DNA of 64,000 bases from Sitta carolinensis (lineage: Eukaryota; Chordata; Aves; Passeriformes; Sittidae): positions 6,060,452 through 6,124,451 of the forward strand of contig CM063294.1 of NCBI GenBank assembly GCA_032173965.1. Direction: 5' to 3'. The notes beneath the pieces were generated by a model that was not told where the DNA came from, ran no database searches, and saw nothing but the letters and a program-made list of their open reading frames with translations. The position numbers and the translations under genes were made by a program. This document shows, piece after piece, positions 27,816-39,400 of this stretch. Each line of letters opens with the position of its first letter. The stretch's first letter is position 1.

Positions 27816-30800
27816 AATGAGGGGGTATGAACTGCCCTCAGGGCATTCTATCCCTTCACCTCCACATTACAACCCCCTAGGCGCTTTGCCCCATATTTCC
27901 AAAGCCCCAGAAATTGTCTTCGGATGCAGCCTCAGACTATCTGAGCTCTCCTTGCAGTGTGTGCTGCGAGCAGACAGGTGTGCAGGTGCTCTCAGTGCTC
28001 CTCAATTAAGGCTGCAAAGGAGGCACATGTGAGGAATTTTCTGTGATGAACTGGAGGGTGTGGTGTGCATGCACAGAAGGGTTCTCTATGTAAAGGGAGT
28101 GGAAGGTTAGGGGAAGACTTAAATACAGAATTGCCGTTTAGTTCAAATGGGTTCCAAAATCTACATTCCTCAGAGACCATTCAACACCAAGGCTAAGCAA
28201 GCAAATTAACCTGAGCTTCTCATTGCCTCAAGTCTGAACTCCAAATTGTCTTAATACCTGAAGTGAGGAACAGCTGCTATAGTTTGATGGCAACGGATTG
28301 AACTATGCAACTTTCATGATGTTTATCTAATACAGCAATACAGCATGACAAAAACTAAACAAGTTTGATTATCCTTTCCCTTGCACTAAGGGGGCCCTGT
28401 TCTGCTGCTCCCCAGGGTGGCTGGGGGCCTCCACTGGCCTCACCATAGAAACGCTCTCATACTTTCTACAGACTAACTTTTCAGTCTTAACTGAAGAGTC
28501 TGGTAATTTAAGCAGCAAAATTTTCTTTAACACAAGACAAATCTGACACAACAGGCAAAGAGGAGCAGCCCAAATAAACTACACTACACACAATCAGAGT
28601 GAATGCACAACACAAAGCTGCAAGATAAAAGGACCCGTGACTATCCTGATCCACTGTTCTGTATTAGCAGACAATTAATACATTTTTAATTTAAAATATT
28701 TTCTTCACATGCCCACATAAAGCACTTCAGACACTAAGACCAAAGGGCCACAATTCATAAGTACATTGTCTCACAGGTGGAATCAAGGTACAACTCCACT
28801 CTTTGTTATCAAAGCTCTGTTTACACATGACATACTACCACGTGTGGAACTTTCTACACCATACATCCCTGTAACGAAAAATGTTAGCTGGATAAAGCTT
28901 TGTTATTACCTAATGCAATAAGTAGCTGATATTTTTTAAAGCCTGAAACACCTACAACTGTGTTCGCTCTGTAACTTGTGCCTATTGCATTTGTACGGAA
29001 AAGTCATCATAAGGCACTGCACTCTTCCCACAGACTATGAATGTTGCAGCAAACCTCTCATCAGGGGCAGAAATGAGCCAAGACAGACTCTCATTTAACA
29101 ACATGAAAAGAGCCCCAGTTTATTCTTTACAGCTCAGCCAACTGACCCTGACTGCAGCAGCTCCTCCTGCAGGGTCCAGCTGCAGCCTCTGCCTGCTGGC
29201 TCTCCCTGCTGCACTGGGGCTGCAGGGAGCAGTTTGCAGCCTCTGCCCACAGCTTTCAGCAGCTCCACTGGCACTGCAGGCTCCACCAGCAGCTCCAACC
29301 CCAGCACACCCACACTGACCTCACAGCTGAGCTGGGACAGCAGCAGCTCTCTGCCTTGGCTCTCTCTGCATTGCTCCTTCTCCAGCAAGGTTCCCGGGCC
29401 TCCTGCAGCTCCTCTCCTCACAAGGGCTCCCCTGCCCAGCCACCGCACCCCTTTGCTCACACTGATCTTTAGCAGACACAGCTGTGACCCATTAAGGGCC
29501 AGGCTGCTCCTCCTCTTTGGTAATTAGCACAGCTGAGATGATCAGGGGTGAGGTCACCTGCAACCCCTTCTCCTACACCTACATATTAAGAGGACTGCAA
29601 GCCATGCCTAACTATCCATTTTTAGTCTGAAGGCTTTTCTTGTGTGCAGAATGCTATCCAATGTATACAGACACACTCTTTTTAAACTAAAAAAAATCCA
29701 AAACCCAACCTGAAGGGAAGCAATTTTGCAGTTTTCCTTTTTTACTTCCTATTTCCCCCTCTTTATGTTATTTGTTACTTTATTCTGTTTTTTCCACTAA
29801 TGAATCTTACTTTGCCCAAGTCTTATTGTCATTTTGTTGAAACTATTCAAAGTGCCTCAAGCTGCTAAACAGCTGGCAAAAATACACAAACATTTAAGAC
29901 TTTAGTCTGAATATTAAATCACGGTTTCCATGAGAGAACAATGTGGTGCTTTCTGATTTAATGCCTTCTTTTGAACTGCATGTCATTTTTGCTTTCGAAT
30001 TAATCTGAGCATGGAAAACAGGTTGAATATATTTTTATTAGAAGACACTCCAAATATTTAGACAGTCATTTTAATCATGTTGTGGCAAAATTATTATGCT
30101 TGTCAGTCTGAAAACATACAATTTCCATATTTTCCTTACATTAACTCTCTTTAACAAAGGATTATTAAAATCCTAAATGCTATTTACTCGTCTTTTCCCT
30201 CCCTCTCTGGCATGAATACTTAAAAGAAGCCCTAATAAAATATTTGGGCTGCATTAAGAAACATCTGAATTGCAGTTACAATTCTAGTGTAGTCACAAAC
30301 TTGTCATTAAAATGCATAGCACAGTGCTAGTGCAGCTGTATACAGCTTTTATTATTCAGACTGCTAAATAGATGAAACATATTTTAATTCAATGTAAACT
30401 GTGCAACTAGAAACATGAGAGTTTGAGGCTTTTTTATTTCCTCAGGAGAAGCCCAGATCCTTGAGCTCAATAACTGCTCTTGGCCAAGGGCCAATCTAGA
30501 TTTATTGCAAGAGTCCCTGTACTGCCTCTCCAGACACACATTTTGTAATACACGAAGAAGCTGGTAGGAAAGGCAAGATTTCAGCCTCCACCACCTCTTT
30601 TTATTAACATGTACCTGTTAATACTTTCAGGCTCTAACTCCATATTCCCCAGGTAAGGTACATGCAGCTGCCCCCAGCCTGGAGGCAGCCCTGATACCGC
30701 AGGAGTCAGCTCAGCCCCAGGCCTCACTGCTGAGCTAGAGAACAAAAATCTCCCCATCTCTGCAGCTGTAGACACATGCCACACCTTCATCAGTGCCCTG

Positions 30801-32387
30801 AGCAGCTCATGCCAGCTTAAACACTCTCCTGCAAAGACTGAGGCAATTTCTATCCTGACCAAATTCGAGCTGACCAGCGCTTGAACAAGCTTTGATAAAA
30901 AACCTCATGTCTCAAGCATTAACCTGTATTACTAGCTGTTAAACATCAATTATTTATAATCACAGCCTGTGTAATCATCCCTAATTTTTATTTTGGATTA
31001 ATTATATAAGGCCAACATTAAAGCAGAAGAAAAGCCCCAAAGCTCATACACAAATCTTCAGTAAGTTACTGAAATAACAAGGTAGAATCATAGAGGTACA
31101 GTAGAAGACCACACAGAAGAGACAGCAGCAGACAGAGTTTGGCAGACACATCCCTCTTTAAGCCAGTTGTGCAGCAGAAATGCAGCAGAAGAAAATAGTG
31201 CAGGCTCTAAAGGACAGAGAGTAGAGCCCATGAGCCAGATGAGCCATCAGTGTGAGAATTAAAGGATATAACCCTAAAAGGAAGCAAGTCCTTTGCCAGA
31301 TTTCAGCCCTCTGTAAGCTGAGCAACAAGGAATTTTCTGGCCCATTGTGTGCCCTTCTATTGAGGTGGCAGCAGAGTCTCATTATCTCCATGGGCTGTAA
31401 AAGTGCCTCTAATTAGCCAGTCACCAATGCTCTACCAGAGGGTATTTTGGAGTAGATATATTCTAATTGTCTCTGCTGGGTGTCTACAGCGATTCCATAG
31501 AAAACAACCTTCACACAGGGTATGCTCAGCTTGGAGGCATTCCTGTCTGCTCTTTCACTCATTCACAGCATTTTAAGCCTGGATGCCACATAACGCTGAG
31601 ATGGACGTGCTACGATTAAAGACAGAATAAAAATGAAATGAACCAATAGACCGAGGTTAAAAATTGGAAGTAGCAACAGTTAATTAGTTCCATAGCTGAA
31701 AAGAGAGAAGCCACAGTGCTCTGCTCAAGAGGTTAGTGCTGCTATTAGATTATGCTATTAGAATGTTCCCAGGAATGGATTTCTACATTTCTATTATTTA
31801 AAAAATAAGTGTATTTTATTATTGATTTCCAATAGCTAAAGCTTCCATATTTCTGAGTCTTCCTATAAAATCTGTTGCTCCTCACTCTGACATCTACAAG
31901 GACAGTCAGTACCTACTCTCCCGTACCACAAAAGAGGGTTCTGTAATGCAAAGTAAAAGACAATATTCATTAGCTTTGACAGAAAATTACTTGGCTCATA
32001 GTCTTCATCCTCTTTTCCTCTGCTTTCTGAAGCAGACATAAACATTCAATTGACTTTTATCCCTTCCTTGTCATATTGGTGATTCAGATGCCCACTTAAA
32101 CACAACAAGCTTTCATTCTTTCACCTAGATCCAAAAGGCAAAGTTTTCCTGTATCCCACACCTACAGGGCTAAGAGAATGCGTAAATGTCTTACTATACA
32201 TATATACTTATGAAGAAGACAAAAATTGATTACCTAGAAAAATCCTTATGCCGGCCTATTTTCAGATTTTGTAATTTCCAAGGATATTAGTGATAAGTTC
32301 TTGAGTAAAATCTTTTGAAGTGCAAATTATTTCATATGATTCACACATATGAGTTAAAAAAAATCAACCAAGTTAATATATATACAT

Positions 32388-32445
<58 letters not shown>

Positions 32446-34604
32446 CCACAATATATGACTCAGATACCAGACATTTCACTAAAAATATGTTATCATCTGC
32501 CTGATGACAGGATTACTAACTCATCTGAGAAGAGTTATCAGTCTTTGTCTTTTTCTTTGGTATTTTTAAAGCAGACAGTGCTTCTCCAATTACTGGCGCT
32601 GGACCTCACTGGCCACCAGGCAAACTCCAGTCTAGACCAGTTTGGGCTGCAGCAGTTTTGGTCCCATGACAAGTTCATCTGAAATACCATCACTCTCAGC
32701 TAACTTGCCCCCAGACAGAAATCAACCCCTTGTAGCACTAGGAAGTTTTCACTCTGGCGGAAGAAATTTTACTTTTCTAAGTCTGCTTCGTCATTGCTCT
32801 GTCCTATAATTATCACTCAAATATTTAGATAGGAGCAAAAGATCACTGAATAATGCTGTCACACTAGAGGCTCAACATGCACCAGTACCTTCAGCGTGTT
32901 TATATTAATCTTGGCTACATTTATGTGTCACATTCAAGAGTATTTCTATTTACAGCAGGATACTCCCAAAAGCTTTCTCATTTTCCATGCAATTCACTTT
33001 TTTTTTTTTTCTTTTGCCTGTTTATGAGAATATTTAATCCACTTTCTTTAAGTTTGAAGGTTACTGGAGTTGCCATTCACTCACATTTCACAGGCTCATG
33101 CATGACTTAGACTTTGATCATAAATGCAAATCAGCAGCATATTTTCATGAATTTATTGCTTTTAATCAAAAATTAGACTTTCATGTCTGGAGATTTATCT
33201 AGATACTTCATCACTTCAGTAGGGACACATCTTAATGAAAAATCACAGGATGCCAACAACACTGCTTGAAAAGCTACTATTTTGTATGAACATAATGTTC
33301 TTCCATCCCTTCTCTAAATTAGTTGTCTATATGTCTAACAATAAGAATATTTTTCAAAAATAGCACCCAAAACAATGTCTAAGTTCCCTTCAGCTCTAAG
33401 AAACATGTTTTGGTTGACTGAACAAATTACTTAATATAAAGCATACCATAACTGAGTTTTCTCTGCCTTTCACTCCTTTTAATCTTGCTGATATGTTATT
33501 TACGTTCTGTTCAATAAATAAAATCAAGATTAAAAAGTTGAGCTGCCTGAGGGCACTCTTTGCTAACAGAGATTTTCAAGTGTACAGCTTGTTTTCAACT
33601 TTTAATAACATCCAGAGAGACAGTTTGTTCTATAAGCTACCCATGTGATGTGCGTGTGTAATCAGTGAAACTCCCCCAAATTAATAACATTTTCTCTTCT
33701 ATGTACCTGCCATCTACTTTTTGATTGTTCTCTGTGACTCCACTCCAACAGCACCTCACCAGCTTGCTGGGTGAGGACCAGGAGAGCAGAAATTCATAGT
33801 ATGAACACAGAGAAACCCTCAGGGAGAGTAGGGCTGATGAAGCAGTGTTTGAGAATTACAGAGCCGATGCCTCTCACCAGTGCAGACAGAGCTCAGCCTC
33901 TGGCAGGTTTGGGGGCCTATATTGTGCATGGCCCCAAGCTGAGCAGGATTTGTTGCCAGACCAACAATCATCACTGTTTATTAGAGACATTTTTCCTCAA
34001 CCAGTGAAGTGAAAATGACAAGAAAATAAACAGTTGTCTGAGAACATAAAGCCACCAGTGAGCAGTCCTTTGCAACAGCATGGAAACAAGAAAAAGGAGC
34101 AGCCATTAGGCTTCCCTAACACAGCTGGAACTGGAACTGGCTCTGCTTCTGAATTGCTGCAGAAAGCAATGGGAAAGCCCAATTGAGAAAGAAGTAGCTG
34201 TAGTAGCCAAATTGCAAATGGCTTGGAAAGAGGCCTTTTCGGCTGAGCATTCTTCAGCACCCTCTGAAGATTGATATGACAAATGGTGCACTTCCTTCCC
34301 AAACTGGGGGTTAAGTGTGCAAGAAGGACCTTGGGCAGAAAGCTGTCCATCAGGATTTCTACCCACTTTCCCTCTTTTGCCTGGATTCTGCTGCTTTTCT
34401 CAGCATGCAGCAGTCCCCAACCCAGAGATCTGTGTCACTGATGCCTTGTACCTTCCAAAGCCTGCCTGGGTCCTTGTCTGTAGTACACGCATGCCACGGG
34501 TCTCCATCCTCTTCCACTCCTCAAGCCTGAGAGGGACCAAGCAGATTTTTATTAACGCCTCACAATATGTTATACACAAGGTGCAGAATTACTCTAGGGG
34601 CTGT
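27816..34604. other. Gene-free unique DNA between the two GC-rich islands
   Basis: No supportable gene. A GC-richer block at about 29130-29560 has CTGCAG- and CAGCTC-rich text and overlapping frames of 93-108 codons on both strands. It may be an old retroelement piece but I cannot classify it. The stretch also holds the (AT)n array at 32391-32441 and a T tract at 32998-33010. The remainder is AT-rich and featureless to the eye. Confidence 0.6.
32391..32441. repeat. (AT)25 microsatellite
   Basis: An uninterrupted alternating AT run of about 51 bases follows a shorter imperfect TATATATACATATC stretch from about 32376. It is self-complementary and would be expected to vary in length between individuals. 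Confidence 0.97.
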
Positions 34605-36490
34605 ACACCCGCTGGCAGCGCTGGCCCGGGGACGCCTCGCCGGGCAGGCGGTCGGGGCAGAGACGGGGCCGCGGGCAGGTGCCGGGAACCGGGGCAGTGC
34701 CAGCAGCTGCCTGCCGCACACCCGGGGCATTGCTTTGGGTTTACCGCAGGGAGCGGGGGCTCGCCTGCAGTGTTAGCTTGGCCCAAGCCCGCCCTCGCCT
34801 TTTTTCCTCTGCGGTCCTGATCGTTCCCTGCCTGTGCTCCCTGCCCGCACCTGGCCCGCCGCGCTTCGCCGCTTCCCTCGAGGTGGCTCGGCCACGGCAG
34901 AGCGCTCCCGCGTTCTCGGGAGGGGTGGACGCTGTGCCAGCACCGGCCCGCGGTACCGCCATGGTACCGGCCCATGGCACCGGCCCAAGGTACCGGCCCA
35001 AGGTACCGTCTATGATACCAGCCCGCGGTACCGCCCATGGTACCGGCCCATGACACCGCCCATGGCACCGGCCCGCGGTACCGGCCCATGGCAGCGCCCA
35101 TGGTACCGATCCATGGCACCGGCCCAAGGTACCGGCCCATGGCAGCGCCCATGGTACCGATCCATGGCACCGGCCCAAGGTACCGGCCACAGATCCATGG
35201 CACCGGCCCAAGGTACCGTCTATGATACCAGCCCGCGGTACCGCCCATGGTACCGGCCCATGACACCGGCCCATGGCACCGGCCCGCAGCACCGGCCCGC
35301 GGTACCGGCCCATGGCACCGCCCATGGTACCGATCCATGGCACCGGCCCAAGGTACCGGCCCATGGCACCGCCCATGGTACCGATCCATGGCACGCCGTA
35401 CGGCCCAAGGTACGGCCCAGGACCGCCCAAGGTACCGTCTATGATACCAGCCCGCGGTACCGCCCATGGTACCGGCCCATGACACCGGCCCATGGCACCG
35501 GCCCGCGGTATCGGCCCAAGGTACCGGCCCAAGGTACCGGCCCATGGTACCGGCTCATGGTACCGGCCCGCGGTACCGGCCCATGATACCAGCCCGCGGT
35601 ACCGGCCCATGGTACCGGCCCATGGCACCGGCCCATGGCACCGGCCCGCGGTACGGCCCATGGTACCGATCCATGGTACCGATCCATGGTACCGATCCAT
35701 GGCACCGGCCCGCGGTACCGGCCCATGATACCAGCCCGCGGTACCGGCCCATGGTACCGATCCATGGTACCGGCCCATGGTACCGATCCATGGTACCGGT
35801 CCATGGCACCGGCCCATGGCACCGGCCCGCGGTACCGGCCCATGGTACCGATCCATGGTACCGGCCCATGGTACCGATCCATGGTACCGGTCCATGGCAC
35901 CGGCCCATGGCACCGGCCCATGGCACCGGCCCGCGGTACCGGCCCATGGTACCGATCCATGGTACCGATCCATGGTACCGGCTCGCGGTACCGGCCCATG
36001 GTACCGGCCCATGATACCAGCCCGCGGTACCGGCCCGCAGCCGCCGCTGGCCGGTGCCCTTGTCGCGCTGCCGCCGCTGCTCGGGGCCGCTCCAGGCGCG
36101 GGGCTCGCCGTGCCCTGGGGCTGGGGCCGCGCCGGGGCCGTGGCCGTGGCCGTGGCCGTGCCCCCCGTTCCCCCGGGGCCAGGCACACTCCGCCTGCTGC
36201 CGCTGGGAGCCGCGCAGATCCCGCGGCACATCCCGGCAGAGCGCCCGCCGTTCTTGCCCTGTCGATCTGTCCGTCTTCTGTTTCTCTCTGTCTCTTTCCC
36301 CCTCTCTGCTTTCTTTTCTATCCCACTTCGGTAGGGTAAACTTACCCTTCTTTATTTATAAACAGTTCTCAGATACAATATTGCCGCGTTAGCGCTTTAT
36401 TTTCGTCCGAGGAATCGATAAAACCCATCCTCCCCGCCTCCCCTTGTTGCAGCGGGACGCCCAACGCCGCCGATATACGCGGAGTTCAGG
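34605..36490. promoter_or_regulatory. Large CpG-rich island with unique GC-rich flanks, candidate promoter (inference)
   Basis: CpG-rich DNA begins near 34605 and ends near 36490. Unlike the island at 27.2-27.8 kb, both flanks of the central minisatellite are unique: 34605-34940 contains CGCCTCGCCGGGCAGGC and many further CpGs, and 36039-36490 contains GCCGCCGCTGG, a short GGCCGT repeat near 36137-36160, and CpGs persisting to ACGCCGCCGATATACGCGG. Unique CpG-rich flanks make a genuine promoter island more likely than repeat composition alone. On the - strand, a polyadenylation-type AATAAA lies at 34548-34553 just past the island, and a donor-like GGGTAAGTTT lies near 36345-36355. Neither is enough to define a transcript. 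Direction and product are unknown. Confidence 0.4.
34941..36038. repeat. 13-base minisatellite, about 84 copies, with higher-order structure
   Basis: The core unit is GGTACCGGCCCAT (13 bases), with variants in which ACCGG becomes ACCGA, ACCGT or ACCAG, GGTACC becomes GGCACC, and CCCAT becomes CCCGC or CCCAA. The unit is rich in palindromes: GGTACC, CCATGG at unit junctions, CCGCGG in the variant, and GGCC. Higher-order repetition is visible. A marker TATGATACCAGCCCGCGG recurs at 35011, 35221 and 35440, spacing 210 and 219. A block of seven units repeats exactly 91 bases later (35753 to 35844). Several units near 35390-35430 are shortened. Because 13 is not a multiple of three and no frame of the basic unit holds a stop codon, long reading frames cross the array on both strands (up to 496 codons on the -). 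I do not call these genes. Confidence 0.96.
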
Positions 36491-39400
36491 GAGCACATCT
36501 GAGAGACGGGCACAGCTTGAGAAAGTATTTTAGAATTGTCCTTGTTGGTTCCTCCCTGACGGATTACCACAAGACTGACAGTGTTTGCTTTCTGAGCCCA
36601 GCACAGCTCCCGACAATTAAATATACGCAATGTCCTCAGTCCTCAGCTGAACAGCACCCCAGAGCAGCACCAGGACAGCAAGAACGACCCCATGCAAACC
36701 ATCTGCTCCTCTCACTTTCTGGGAAAAGGCTTCCTTCCTGTCATTTGTCTGTCTCATTCTTCCCTTTTCTTCTTTCCCTTCCCCGTTAATGCAGTTACAT
36801 GAAGAAAGTTGTAACCAAGATAATGCTGCATCTCAGGAAAATGGGAAATGGCACAGGATTACTTTTATTATCCCTTGAAGTGGCCAAGGCTTAGGGACTG
36901 CAGTGCTGATAAATAGCACTTCTAGCAATTCTGCTAGAGCTCATATGACATATTCTACTTAGCTCATTATGACATAATTACACTCTTCCAGGTGCACTAC
37001 TTAGCCTGCAACCATTCCAGAGAATTGCTAAAAATTAAAATAGAAAAATTATTTAAAAGTTCACCAGCTCATATAAAGGTTCTTACTTAAAAAAAAAAAA
37101 AAAATAGCACTAAACTCTACTTTCATTTGGGTATTCCTCAGAAGAGTCATCAACTGGCTGAGATCCCATTTACCTGCATAAATGTACAGAAGGAAACAAA
37201 TTGAAATTACTACCAAATAGTTTTTGAAAAAATACATTTTACAGAGACATCCAACCTACTGTTAATTACTGAGGATTTACTAAGAAGCTCCAACAAGTAT
37301 CTGAAATTCCACATTCTTGATGATATTTTTCGAAATACACAGCCCACAATCAAAACCTTGAAATCAAAATCCAATTAATTCTGAGGTTTTCCTTTTTATA
37401 CATCATCACATTTTTCCTTAAAAGGAGAATTTCTTTAAAGATTTTAAAACCTGAATATTGCATTTAATCCCATAATTTCTAATAACTGATTTACTTAAAT
37501 GCTTCTTAACAGTGAAGAGCAAGGAATCATCCTGAGAAGAAAGAACAAAAGAGACAAGTGGCAAATAAAAGTGATCAGCCACATGGCTGTCTGGAAATGT
37601 ACTCATTTATCTTTCTGTTTTTGAAACCAGATGACAATCACCTGCTGTTAGGCCAGCTAGGAACTGTGAGATTTTAAAAAGCATAATTCATTAATTCTTT
37701 TTAGTAATTACTTTCACATAACTCTTCCAGATTTCCTCTGTGCTCCGCAATTCAAAAGTGCCCCTGTTTCTGGGGCACAGTCTGAACAGTGTGATTCAAT
37801 TATTGTCTGTGGATTTTAGTAGACACTAATTGAGCTTGATAAGGGTCAGAAGGGCTGACCACTCCCAGCTCCAAGTAGGAGCAGCCCCCACATTTATCTG
37901 GGTTTGGGTTTGGGTTGTGCTTTTACTTCTTGAGGACCCTTTCTCCTCTGGCTCTGGTCAGCAGACCCCACCAGCACCCAGAGATGAGCCTTTCTCCAGC
38001 ACCTCCTGAGCCAGGCTCACAACAGGCTCCCAGGCTACTTTAAACACCAGCAAACTCATTTTTTTTTCATGGCTTCAGGACTGTTTTTTCTTATGAAGTA
38101 AAATTGAGGGATCTATTTCTACTACATCTCTAACTGTTCTTCCCTTCTGCAGCACACTCCAGGGCTGGCCTTTGCTAGGGCTCCCTTGCAGGATGGGATC
38201 TCCCTCCACTGGCTCTTGCTGAGCCTTCCCAGGTCACACAGCACTTGTCTCCCTTGTCCCACAGTTCATTCCTTGCCATCCATTTCTTTTGAAGCAAGAT
38301 GTCATTTAAATAGACCGCATTGGCCATCAACATGATTTCTTATTATTCATCCAGCAGGATGAAATTGTCATACCCCACGCTGGTACCTAAATATTTCCCT
38401 CAGATAATGACTGAGTAGTCCTTGAAATTGTACCCATTATGCTTCCGACCCCCATTTGCCACCTGCAGTCATCATCTTTGTCCATCTGCACTCATCATGG
38501 CTGTTCATCTTTGTCAAATTTACAGCAAACAGCCTTGGAAGGAACAATGCACAATGCACAATTGTAAATATGAGAAACCAAGTAGGGGGTGGGGTTGGGG
38601 GGTGTCTCTAACAAAAGCCAGGTGTAGAAGTTATTAATTAACTGCAGATATATGGCACAAATTACTCAAAGTACAATTTAAGTAATTGGCACAACTCATT
38701 TTCTTGATATAGCTGAGAATTATGTGCTCCTACCTTTTCACTAAAGCACTATAGAACATAAAATTATTTAGGAAAGCATGTTCATTAAATTCTACCACAT
38801 TGTGAGAAGCAAGCCTTAACCAAAGTATTTAGAATAAAATATTCATATTTCAGATGATACAGGCAGTAAATTTTGACAGCATCCAATCTTAGGGACTGCA
38901 GTATCTATACTCAAGGCCCCAGAGTAGTTGTGTTAATTGTTACTTTTTTAAAGCAGTGCTTAAAAAGAAAAGCTTTAATTTGATCAGATGAAACTTAATG
39001 AAGGTGATTTAGCCTATAAAGTTAATCATCACTTTGGTGTCACTTTCACAGGATTTGGAGACTTTCCATTCTGAGGCAGGAATGCAGACTCCACAGAAAA
39101 GGGCACGTCTGTGTGTCTCCACTATCTGTTCTGCAGATAAAGAAGAAGATGCAGTATCTGATTCACAAGCACACTGATTTTCCCCATTGCTTTATGATAA
39201 ATATAATCTTCCTCTTCTTGGACTTATTTGTAGATAAGCCTCTATTCCACACACCTATCTGTGTGCTCTCCAGGCTCCCCAGTGTGTATTTCTGTGCTTT
39301 CCAGAGCACCTTAAAGGAAGGAAGGTCTATTAGACCCTCATCTGCTGGGCCAGGCTTTCCCCTGCACTGTCAGAGCCTGATCCAATGCCCACATTAAATC

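Noticed and set aside
27150..27830. Reading frames of 173-216 codons (-) and 186 codons (+) with RGQPCSRAP-type repeats
   Set aside because: They are translations of the GC-rich minisatellite in several frames at once. No non-repetitive domain accompanies them.
34834..36339. Several long overlapping reading frames on both strands (up to 250 codons +, 496 codons -) with HGTGPWYRP- or YHGPVPWAG-type repeats
   Set aside because: The repeat unit is free of stops in every phase, so long frames arise on both strands without selection. They overlap each other and shift at every unit deletion. The 496-codon case is kept only as a finding to test.
36345..36356. Splice-donor-like GGGTAAGTTT on the - strand at the edge of the CpG island
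   Set aside because: A single donor-like match without a matched acceptor, coding exon or transcript is not evidence of a gene. Noted only as context for the island.
37900..37916. GGGTTTGGGTTTGGGTT, telomere-like
   Set aside because: The vertebrate telomere unit is TTAGGG, not TTTGGG, and there are fewer than three copies. It is a chance simple repeat.
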